Positions 57,968 through 64,000 of a stretch of DNA of 64,000 nt are shown here, piece after piece; position 1 is the first letter of the stretch, and every line of letters starts with the position of its first letter. The translations under genes were made by a program, and so were the position numbers. The notes under the pieces were generated by a model, which was not told where the DNA came from, made no database searches, and saw only the letters and a program-made list of their open reading frames with translations. Origin of the DNA: CAVTSA01 sp963790575 (GTDB lineage: Bacteria > Chloroflexota > Dormibacteria > Dormibacterales > Dormibacteraceae); assembly GCA_963790575.1 (NCBI GenBank), contig CAWBPD010000008.1, forward strand, positions 1-64,000. The letters run 5' to 3'.

Positions 57968-59083
57968 TCAGCTGGGGTCCCGGGGGGGCGTGAAGTAGGT
58001 GACCTTGCCGCCCTCGAGCAGGCGCAGCTGAAAGTCGTCGACGAAGTAGAGATCCTGGCCCGCGTAGACCAGGCCGGCCGGCTGCTTCAGGTGCGCACTC
58101 GTCGCCGCCACCGACGACTCGGGGTCGTCGATCCCGGGCTGTCCGCTGCCCGCGAGGGCGGTGATGACACCGCGCGGAGACACATGCCGCAGCTGGCGAT
58201 TGCCCTGATCGGAGAAGGCAAAGCCGCCCTCGGGATCGGCGGCCACGGCGGCCGGATCATCCAGCTCCGCGTGGATGGCAGCCTTTCCGTTCCCGGCCAG
58301 TCCGCGCTTGCCGGTGCCGGCCGCGGTCGCGATGACACCGGTTCGCAGGTCGACCTGGCGAATCCGATCGTTCCCGCTGTCGGCGATCAAGAGCCGGCCT
58401 GCCTGGACAGCGACACCGGCCGGATGGCTCAGCTGAGCGGCGAGCGCGGGTCCGCCGTCCCCGGCGATCCCGGACTGGCCATTGCCCGCCACCGGCGCCA
58501 CCCCGCCGCTGACCGGGTTGATCGCGAAGACCTGTTCCCCGAGCTGGTCCGAGAAGTAGATCGTGCCGTTGGACTCGTTGACGGCGAGGCCGCCGAGCTC
58601 CTGGGCACGCCCGATGGACTTCAGATCTCCCCCCTCGATGGTGCGGACGGTCCCGCTCAACTGGTCGCCGAAGTAGACCTGACCGTGGGGGCCGATGGCG
58701 AACGTGCTTGGCCGGATCGCCGCCCCCAGCGCCGCGTCGCCGTCCGCGGCGGCGCTGGGCTGTCCGTGTCCGGGATCGGTGGGGCGGCCGGCGATCAGGG
58801 TGACGGTGCCGGAACCGGTGTCGATCTCATAGATCTCACGCAGGAAGGCGGCATAGAGGGTCCCGTGCGGACCGACGGCGACCGCGGTGGCAGCGCGCCC
58901 GGCCCACGCCGCCTGGCGGTTCGGGTCGAGTTGCATCCGCGTGATGGTGGTGAACGCGAAGACGCCGGCCGCTACGAGGGCGATGGCAACCAGCGCGACG
59001 AGTACGCGGAGCCCGATCCCTGCCTTGGTGAATCCCCACTGACGCGAATGCCCCCGCGCACCCGAAGCATCAGCGTTCGACAC
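57968..59083 (-). CDS. Membrane-anchored NHL-repeat protein
   Basis: 371 aa, GTG start. One membrane helix near residues 25-47 (LRVLVALVAIALVAAGVFAF), then a six-bladed-type propeller of NHL repeats, for example APVAGNGQSGIAGDGGPALA, QLSHPAGVAVQAGRLLIADS, NDRIRQVDLRTGVIATAAG. Exposed outside the membrane and probably a binding scaffold; no catalytic motif. Confidence 0.88.
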   Translation of the reverse strand: MSNADASGARGHSRQWGFTKAGIGLRVLVALVAIALVAAGVFAFTTITRMQLDPNRQAAWAGRAATAVAVGPHGTLYAAFLREIYEIDTGSGTVTLIAGRPTDPGHGQPSAAADGDAALGAAIRPSTFAIGPHGQVYFGDQLSGTVRTIEGGDLKSIGRAQELGGLAVNESNGTIYFSDQLGEQVFAINPVSGGVAPVAGNGQSGIAGDGGPALAAQLSHPAGVAVQAGRLLIADSGNDRIRQVDLRTGVIATAAGTGKRGLAGNGKAAIHAELDDPAAVAADPEGGFAFSDQGNRQLRHVSPRGVITALAGSGQPGIDDPESSVAATSAHLKQPAGLVYAGQDLYFVDDFQLRLLEGGKVTYFTPPRDPS

Positions 59084-59207
59084 CGGCCGAAATTCTACCC
59101 AGACCCGTCGATGACCCGTTCAGGACAATGCGGGCGCCCCCCCGTTCAGGTGGAGTTGGTGATCGCTTCTCCCGCGACGTCTGGCCGGTCGCGGTGAAAC
59201 CGGGGCG

Positions 59208-59978
59208 GTGACCTCGCCCACCCGCCTCGTGGTCCTTGGAAGTTGCGGCGCCTGGCCGGAGCCAGGGCGGGCGTGCGCCGGCTTCCTGGTCGAGGAGGCC
59301 GGATTCCGCGTCGTGCTCGATCTCGGCTACGGCACCTTGGGCCCTCTCCTCACGGAGCTCGGTTCGGAGTCCGCTGAGGGACTTGACGCGGTTGTCGTCA
59401 CCCACCGCCATCCCGACCACTGCCTCGACCTTCACGGCCTGCTTCGAGCGCGGTGGTTCGGCCGGCGTGGGGCACCGACCATTCCGCTCTGCTGCCCGCC
59501 TGATGTGGTCGATCGGCTGGTCGGCCTGGAGGACGGGGATCGCTCGGCGGTCGACGCCTGCTTTCGATGGATATCCCTGCCCGGGCAGCCGCTTCAGCTG
59601 GGGCCGTTCCGGCTGCTCAGCGCGCCGTTGCCGCATCACGTGCCGAACGTGGGGGTGCGGTTGGAGGGTCGAGGGACCACCATCGCCTACACCGGCGACA
59701 CGGGCATGGACGCCCGGCTGCCGGAGCTGGCCCGGGACGCCGATCTCCTCGTCGTCGACGCCACCACCCGGGATCAGCGGCCCGGATCGGGGCCCGCCGA
59801 CGGGCTGAATCTCAGCGACGTCGAGGCGGGCCGGGTGGCCGCGGCGGCGCGGGTCCGGCGAGTCTTGCTCACGCACTTCTGGCCCGGCAACGACCGCGAA
59901 GCCTCACGCCAGGCGGCCGCCACCGCCTATGGGGGACCCATCCTGCTGGCCGAAGAAGGCCTCCGTCTCAGCCTCTGA
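59208..59978 (+). CDS. Metallo-beta-lactamase-fold hydrolase (RNase Z-like)
   Basis: 256 aa, GTG start. VVLGSCGAWPEPGRACAGFL, metal motif VVVTHRHPDHCLDLHG (HxHxDH is HRHPDH), LPHHVPNVGVRLEGRG, IAYTGDTGMD (Asp ligand) and LLTHFWPG (last His). Close in form to the phosphodiesterase/lactonase-like members; substrate unknown. Convergent with the RraA gene across a family C repeat. Confidence 0.9.
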   Translation: MTSPTRLVVLGSCGAWPEPGRACAGFLVEEAGFRVVLDLGYGTLGPLLTELGSESAEGLDAVVVTHRHPDHCLDLHGLLRARWFGRRGAPTIPLCCPPDVVDRLVGLEDGDRSAVDACFRWISLPGQPLQLGPFRLLSAPLPHHVPNVGVRLEGRGTTIAYTGDTGMDARLPELARDADLLVVDATTRDQRPGSGPADGLNLSDVEAGRVAAAARVRRVLLTHFWPGNDREASRQAAATAYGGPILLAEEGLRLSL

Positions 59979-59980
59979 GC

Positions 59981-60045
59981 CCCGCTTTCGCGTGAAAAGC
60001 GTCTCATGGGAGGCCGCATGGGCCCACTTTCGCGTGAAAGCGGGA
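59981..60045. repeat. Family C palindrome pair
   Basis: CCCGCTTTCGCGTGAAAAGCG and CCCACTTTCGCGTGAAAGCGGG separated by CTCATGGGAGGCCGCATGGG, the reverse complement of the spacer type at 63642. Confidence 0.75.
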
Positions 60046-60067
60046 CTCTGGGGCCTCGCTGACGGGC

Positions 60068-60763
60068 TCAGTGCCGGACGCGCCGCATCTCGGCCAGGCG
60101 GTCGGCGTCGAACTCTGGGCCGCGCACCCAGCGGATGAACTCCTGCTCGCGGGCGATGACCTGGTCGGCCGCGGCAGGCACCTCGGCGGCGATCTCTCGT
60201 GGGATCGAGGTCACGCCGTGCCGGTCACCGTGGAGCAGGTCGCCGGGGCGGACCACCAGGCCGCCGACGGTGACCGGCAGCCCCGCCTCTTCCAGCCGCA
60301 CGTAGGCGTGCGAGACGCACACCGACTGCGAGAAGAAGTGGAAGCCGATCTCCCGCACCTCCTTTAAGTCGCGCACGCAGCCGTTGGTCACCGTCCCCAC
60401 GCAGCCCAGCGCCGTGAACGTGTTGCCCATCACCTCGCCCCAGAAGGACCCCACGCCAGGCGGATCGTCGAGGTCCTGGAGCACCACTACCCGCGGGCCG
60501 GGCAGCGCCCGCAGGTGGGTCCAGAGCGGCTCCGGGTCGCCCGCGCCCAGGCCCAGCGCCCGGATCGTCCCCGTCGCCGCGTATCCCACCATGACGCCCA
60601 GGTCGGGAAACCGGCACTGGATCTCGTGGCTCATGTACCCCTGGTCCCGGGGCCGGACGTCGAAGGTCTCGATCGCATTGCAGATCGTGGGCGTGTCGTA
60701 GCGGGCGAGCGCGGCCAGCACCGCCGGATCCAGCGGCTCGATGGTTGTGAGCTCGGTCGTCAT
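60068..60763 (-). CDS. RraA-like aldolase/hydroxylyase family protein
   Basis: 231 aa. TPTICNAIETFDVRPRDQGY, MVGYAATGTIRALG, VLQDLDDPPGVGSFWGEVMG, GCVGTVTNGCVRDLKEVREI and the family end VGGLVVRPGDLLHGDRHGVT. Members include 4-hydroxy-4-methyl-2-oxoglutarate aldolase as well as the RNase E regulator RraA. The ATG overlaps the stop of the HpcH/HpaI aldolase, so an aldolase role in the same pathway is likelier. Confidence 0.9.
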   Translation of the reverse strand: MTTELTTIEPLDPAVLAALARYDTPTICNAIETFDVRPRDQGYMSHEIQCRFPDLGVMVGYAATGTIRALGLGAGDPEPLWTHLRALPGPRVVVLQDLDDPPGVGSFWGEVMGNTFTALGCVGTVTNGCVRDLKEVREIGFHFFSQSVCVSHAYVRLEEAGLPVTVGGLVVRPGDLLHGDRHGVTSIPREIAAEVPAAADQVIAREQEFIRWVRGPEFDADRLAEMRRVRH

Positions 60764-61539
60764 GCGTACTGGCCCGGCGTGGGGGCGGCCGCCGACCCGC
60801 GGAGCGCCTTCACGCGTGAGGTTGCCTCCGCGCGCAGCATGGCTCCGTCAGAGCCGGCGGTGATCATGCGGTAGCCCGCTTCGATCCACCGTTGCGCGGT
60901 CCCCACGTCGCCGGTGTGGATGCCCGCGACCACGTGGTTGCGCTGGCAACCCTTCAAGATCTCGAGTATCAGGCGCTCGTTTTCGGAGCCTTCGGGCGCC
61001 GCCTGGTCCGGCTTGAGGCCGTGACCCAGCCCCAGGTCCGAGGGTCCGACGTAGATCGCGTCGACGCCGTCCACCTGCATGATCGCGTCCATGTTCTTGA
61101 CCCCCTCCGGGGTCTCGATCATCGCGATCAGCGAGGTGTGCCGGTTGGCGCGTTCGGCGTTGTAGCCGTCGAGCAGGAACGAGGCGCGGGTGGGTCCCCA
61201 GCTCCGCACCCCGCGTGGCGGGTACTTCGCCCACGACACCGCCTGCTCGGCTTCCGCGGCGTTGTTGATCATGGGGACGACGATCCCGAGGGCGCCCGCA
61301 TCCAGCGCCTTCATGATGTGGTCGGGCGCGTTCCAGGGCACCCGCACGATCGGCTTGGCGCCCGTCTGCGCGAGCGCCTGCAGCATCGGGACCAGCACGT
61401 CGTAGCCGATCAAACCGTGCTGCATGTCGAAGCAGACCCAGTCGAAACCGGAACGCCCCATCAGCTCTGCCGTGAAGGGGGACGGAATCCCACACCAAGC
61501 CCCGAGCGTCACACCGTCATCGTCGAACAAAGCGGCCAT
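60760..61539 (-). CDS. HpcH/HpaI-family aldolase
   Basis: 259 aa. LGAWCGIPSPFTAELMGRSG, WVCFDMQHGLIGYDVL, KPIVRVPWNAPDHIMKALDA, GALGIVVPMINNAAEAEQAV, IAMIETPEGVKNMDAIMQVD, IYVGPSDLGLGHG. Metal-dependent class II aldolase cleaving 4-hydroxy-2-oxo acids. Coupled to the RraA-like gene, which suggests a pathway that breaks oxo-dicarboxylates from aromatic or sugar-acid catabolism. Confidence 0.92.
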   Translation of the reverse strand: MAALFDDDGVTLGAWCGIPSPFTAELMGRSGFDWVCFDMQHGLIGYDVLVPMLQALAQTGAKPIVRVPWNAPDHIMKALDAGALGIVVPMINNAAEAEQAVSWAKYPPRGVRSWGPTRASFLLDGYNAERANRHTSLIAMIETPEGVKNMDAIMQVDGVDAIYVGPSDLGLGHGLKPDQAAPEGSENERLILEILKGCQRNHVVAGIHTGDVGTAQRWIEAGYRMITAGSDGAMLRAEATSRVKALRGSAAAPTPGQYA

Positions 61540-61569
61540 TTGCTCACGGTAGGCCGTTGCCGGATCAGA

Positions 61570-61929
61570 TCAGTGGAGGCCGCCGCTGAAGATGAACCAG
61601 AGCATCGCCACCAGCACCAGGGTCTGCAACGCGACCACGAGAGCCACCGTGCGCCATCGGAGCTGGAGCTTGGTGCCGTCGTCGACCACGTGCGCGCGCC
61701 GGCGCTCGATGGCGGACGGGGTGGGAGGGGGCTCGGTCGCGCCTCCCTCGGCGTCGGAGAGCCGGGTGCCCCGCCGGAGCGGCTCCCGGCGCCGCTCGCG
61801 CCAGTACCTGTCGCATGCCTCGCAGTGGAACCACTGGAAGCAGGAGCCCTCGTGCACGCTGTCGGGCTCGACCCACTCGGCGATCACTTTCACCTTGGGA
61901 TGGGGGCAGATCTTGGGTACTTCTGCCAT
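61570..61929 (-). CDS. Small zinc-ribbon-like protein with C-terminal membrane helix
   Basis: 119 aa. A Cys/His-rich N-terminus (CPHPKVKVIAEWVEPDSVHE, GSCFQWFHCEACDRYW), a charged linker, and one membrane helix VALVVALQTLVLVAMLWFIF near the end. Tail-anchored layout. No family recognised; lies 30 bp from the HpcH-type gene. Confidence 0.65.
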   Translation of the reverse strand: MAEVPKICPHPKVKVIAEWVEPDSVHEGSCFQWFHCEACDRYWRERRREPLRRGTRLSDAEGGATEPPPTPSAIERRRAHVVDDGTKLQLRWRTVALVVALQTLVLVAMLWFIFSGGLH

Positions 61930-62048
61930 CTGGGTCAGGCTACGCGCCGGGTTCGAAAATGCGCCTTCGCGGCATCCTGTCGATTCCCGCCGGCTCCGTT
62001 CGTGGAGATCATGACCTCGGCATCCCGCATCTCATAGGAGCGACCACC

Positions 62049-62393
62049 ATGCAGTACATGCTCAGCGTCTACCAGCCCGCCGGCGACCCCCCGCCTCCCG
62101 AGGTGCTGAACCCGATCATGGAGCGCGTGTGGGCCTGGCAGCGCGAACTCGAAGAGCGCGGTTCCTGGGTCTTCACGGCCCGGCTGCTCCCCCCGCACAC
62201 GGCGAGCGTGGTGCGGACTCGCGGTGAGGAGACGCTGATCACCGACGGCCCCTTTGTGGAGGGCAAGGAGATCCTGGGTGGCTTCACCATCATCCGGGCG
62301 CAGGACCTGGACGAGGCACTCGACTGGGCTCGCAAGTTCACCGCGATCACCGGCCTGGCGGTGGAGGTGCGGCCGACGCTGGAGGAAGGGTGA
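62049..62393 (+). CDS. YCII/DGPF-domain protein
   Basis: 114 aa. QYMLSVYQPAGDPPPPEVLN, WQRELEERGSWVFTARLLPP and the signature LITDGPFVEGKEILGGFTII. The stop overlaps the start of the ECF sigma gene (GTGA). DGPF proteins are constant neighbours of ECF42-type sigma factors and are thought to work with them. Confidence 0.92.
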   Translation: MQYMLSVYQPAGDPPPPEVLNPIMERVWAWQRELEERGSWVFTARLLPPHTASVVRTRGEETLITDGPFVEGKEILGGFTIIRAQDLDEALDWARKFTAITGLAVEVRPTLEEG

Positions 62394-63637
62394 GGCAAGG
62401 GACGCCGGCGGATGGAGAGGCCTCGGTCGAGGCCGTCTTCCGTGCCGAGTACGGGCGCGCGGTAGCGACCCTGATCCGCTCCCTCGGCGACATCGACCTC
62501 GCCGAAGAGGCGGTGCAGGACGCTTTCGTGACCGCGCTCGCCCGGTGGCCCGCCGCCGGTGTCCCGCCCAACCCCGGCGGCTGGATCGTGACCACCGCCC
62601 GTAACCGCGCCTTTGATCGCCTCCGCCGTGAACGAACCCGCGACCTCCGGCAGGCGGCTGCGATGCGGTTGCTCGAACAGGAACGAACGATGGATCAGAT
62701 CACCACCGAGCCGATCGCCGACGACCGGCTCCGCCTCCTCTTCACCTGCTGCCACCCGGCGCTGGCGATGCCGGCGCGGGTGGCCCTTACCCTGCGGCTG
62801 CTGGGGGGTCTGAGCACGCCCGAGATCTCCCGTGCCTTTCTGGTCCCGGAGCCCACGATGGCGCAGCGGCTGGTCCGGGCCAAGGCCAAGATCCGCGATG
62901 CGCGGATCCCGTTCCGGGTTCCCTCCCCGGCCGACCTCCCGTCCCGTCTGGACTCGGTGCTCGCGGTCGTCTACCTCATCTTCAACGAGGGCTACACCGC
63001 ATCGACGGGGCCGCAGCTGGTCCGCGACGACCTCTGCCAGGAGGCGATCCGTCTCGGCCGTCTGCTGGTGGTGCTGCTCCCGCGCGAGCCGGAGGGCTGG
63101 GGTCTGCTGGGATTGATGCTGCTGATCGCCGCGCGGCGTCCGGCCCGGACCACGCCCGAGGGCGAGATGGTGCCGCTCGCGGAGCAGGATCGCGGGCGCT
63201 GGGACCGGGTCCTGCTTACGGAGGGCCGGCAACTGGTCCGGCGTTGCCTGGAACGGGACCAGCCGGGGCCGTATCAGGTGCAGGCGGCGATCCAGGCGGT
63301 GCACAGCGACGCGGCGGCCGCCGATGACACCGACTGGGCCCAGATCCTCCTCCTCTACGACCAGCTCCTGGCCCTGCAGCCAAGCCCGGTGGTGGCACTC
63401 CACCGCGCCGTGGCGGTGGCGGAGGTGGAGGGGCCGGCACGGGCGCTGACACTGATCGACGGCCTGGCGCTGGAACGATATCAACCGTACTGGGCGATCC
63501 GCGCCGACCTGCTGCGCCGTCTCGGCCGCGCCGGCGAGGCGCGCGCCGCCTACCAGGAGGCGATCTCGCGTACCGGCAACGAGGCCGAGCGCCGGTTCCT
63601 CCTCTCGCGCCGCGCGGAAATCCCCACTTTCACGTGA
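62390..63637 (+). CDS. ECF42-type RNA polymerase sigma factor with C-terminal extension
   Basis: 415 aa, GTG start. Sigma-70 region 2 (FRAEYGRAVATLIRSLGDID, DAFVTALARWPAAGVPPNPG, GWIVTTARNRAFDRLRRERT) and region 4 (LTLRLLGGLSTPEISRAFLV, PEPTMAQRLVRAKAKIR). A 230-residue TPR-like C-terminal region (FNEGYTASTGPQLVRDDLCQ, LHRAVAVAEVEGPARALTLI) replaces an anti-sigma factor. Its last codons and stop (PTFT then TGA) are supplied by a family C palindrome. Confidence 0.93.
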   Translation: MRQGTPADGEASVEAVFRAEYGRAVATLIRSLGDIDLAEEAVQDAFVTALARWPAAGVPPNPGGWIVTTARNRAFDRLRRERTRDLRQAAAMRLLEQERTMDQITTEPIADDRLRLLFTCCHPALAMPARVALTLRLLGGLSTPEISRAFLVPEPTMAQRLVRAKAKIRDARIPFRVPSPADLPSRLDSVLAVVYLIFNEGYTASTGPQLVRDDLCQEAIRLGRLLVVLLPREPEGWGLLGLMLLIAARRPARTTPEGEMVPLAEQDRGRWDRVLLTEGRQLVRRCLERDQPGPYQVQAAIQAVHSDAAAADDTDWAQILLLYDQLLALQPSPVVALHRAVAVAEVEGPARALTLIDGLALERYQPYWAIRADLLRRLGRAGEARAAYQEAISRTGNEAERRFLLSRRAEIPTFT

Positions 63638-63690
63638 AAGTGGGCCCATGGGACCTCCCATAGCGCCGCTTTCGCGTGAAAGCGGGCCCA
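63622..63690. repeat. Family C palindrome pair
   Basis: CCCCACTTTCACGTGAAAGTGG and CGCTTTCGCGTGAAAGCG separated by CCCATGGGACCTCCCATAG. The first overlaps the end of the sigma-factor gene. Confidence 0.8.
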
Positions 63691-64000
63691 TCACGCGAGG
63701 AGCGCCGCCCGCTCGGGGCTCAGCTCATAGCGCAGCGGCTCGCCCGCCAGGTACCGTTCCAACTCCTCCACCATGGCCGCCCCCAGTCGCCGCCGCTCGG
63801 GACCGATCGACCCGGCGACGTGCGGGGTGATTACCACGTTGGGCAGGGTTCGGAGCGGGGAGGTGGGCGCGGGCGGCTCGGGATCGGTCACGTCGAGCAC
63901 CGCCTGCAGACCGGTTCGCTCCCGCAGCACCTCGATCAGCTCATCCTCGCGCAGGATCGCCCCCCGGGCGGTGTTGACCAGGGTGGCACGCGGCGGCATC
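63691..64000 (-). CDS. D-2-hydroxyacid dehydrogenase, C-terminal part (runs off the window)
   Basis: About 102 codons seen, with the 5' end beyond 64000. LVNTARGAILREDELIEVLR, LQAVLDVTDPEPPAPTSPLR, and LPNVVITPHVAGSIG with the catalytic His. This is the NAD-binding/catalytic part of the PGDH/D-lactate dehydrogenase family. Substrate unknown. Confidence 0.85.
   Translation of the reverse strand, partial: MPPRATLVNTARGAILREDELIEVLRERTGLQAVLDVTDPEPPAPTSPLRTLPNVVITPHVAGSIGPERRRLGAAMVEELERYLAGEPLRYELSPERAALLA

Overview
The window is a 64 kb, very GC-rich stretch of bacterial chromosome. Tat-exported DUF1501/DUF1800 proteins, a Tat-exported ferritin-like protein, many FMN/F420-type and SDR oxidoreductases, an ECF42-type sigma factor with its YCII partner, and apparently leaderless genes with a TAnnnT box 6-7 nt upstream of the start suggest a soil actinobacterium-like or Chloroflexota/Dormibacterota-like organism. 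This placement is inferred from gene content; there is no rRNA or marker gene to settle it. No tRNA, rRNA or CRISPR array was seen.

Layout. 0-4 kb: a Rieske oxygenase and a frameshifted LigB-type extradiol dioxygenase, then a divergent S9 peptidase. 4.1-6.0 kb: a group II intron with its reverse transcriptase, bracketed by palindromic repeats. 6-13.3 kb: a secondary-metabolism-like region (LuxR regulator, P450, VOC protein, methyltransferase, LLM oxidoreductase) with a VapBC pair and at least four decayed gene fragments. 13.4-18.4 kb: a coupled operon of DUF1800, DUF1501, a 68-aa exported peptide, ApbE and a heme-type membrane protein. 18.6-24 kb: metG, nucleoside phosphorylase, lipoprotein, HAD phosphatase, ferritin-like protein. 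24-29 kb: a leftward run of methyltransferase, NUDIX, tandem P-loop protein, APH kinase, DUF488 and nitronate monooxygenase. 29-38.6 kb: ZIP transporter, SDRs, amidohydrolase, GlcD-type oxidase, enolase-superfamily protein, DAHP synthase. 38.6-45.2 kb: glucose-6-phosphate dehydrogenase (frameshifted), TatA-like protein, phosphatase, a MarR regulator fused to the domain found in its divergent neighbour, Fur-type regulator and MscS channel. 45.2-45.7 kb: a 12-unit tandem array. 45.7-54.6 kb: aminotransferase, cytidine deaminase, SDR, cupin, then an alpha-L-fucosidase/ABC importer operon with a divergent LacI regulator. 54.7-64 kb: paralogous membrane proteins, MFS transporter, NHL-repeat protein, metallo-beta-lactamase-fold protein, RraA/HpcH pair, YCII/ECF pair and a hydroxyacid dehydrogenase cut by the window end.

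Two signals stand out. First, several families of short dispersed palindromes (cores TTGGTGCACC, GAGTGCCGGCACTC, CTTTCRCGTGAAAG, and a 60-bp hairpin around TTGCnnGCAA) fill most convergent intergenic spaces; one family has expanded into the 41-bp array and another brackets the group II intron. Second, several regulators have readable promoter/operator architecture: an 18-bp ATCCC-N8-GGGAT site lies at the same distance (36-37 nt) upstream of both the LuxR gene and the P450 gene, and perfect inverted repeats overlap the promoters of the MarR, HAD and VapB genes. Five genes or gene remnants (ligB-like, LLM remnant, methyltransferase, DUF488, zwf) are interrupted by a single frameshift each. Either the lineage is losing them or the assembly carries indel errors.
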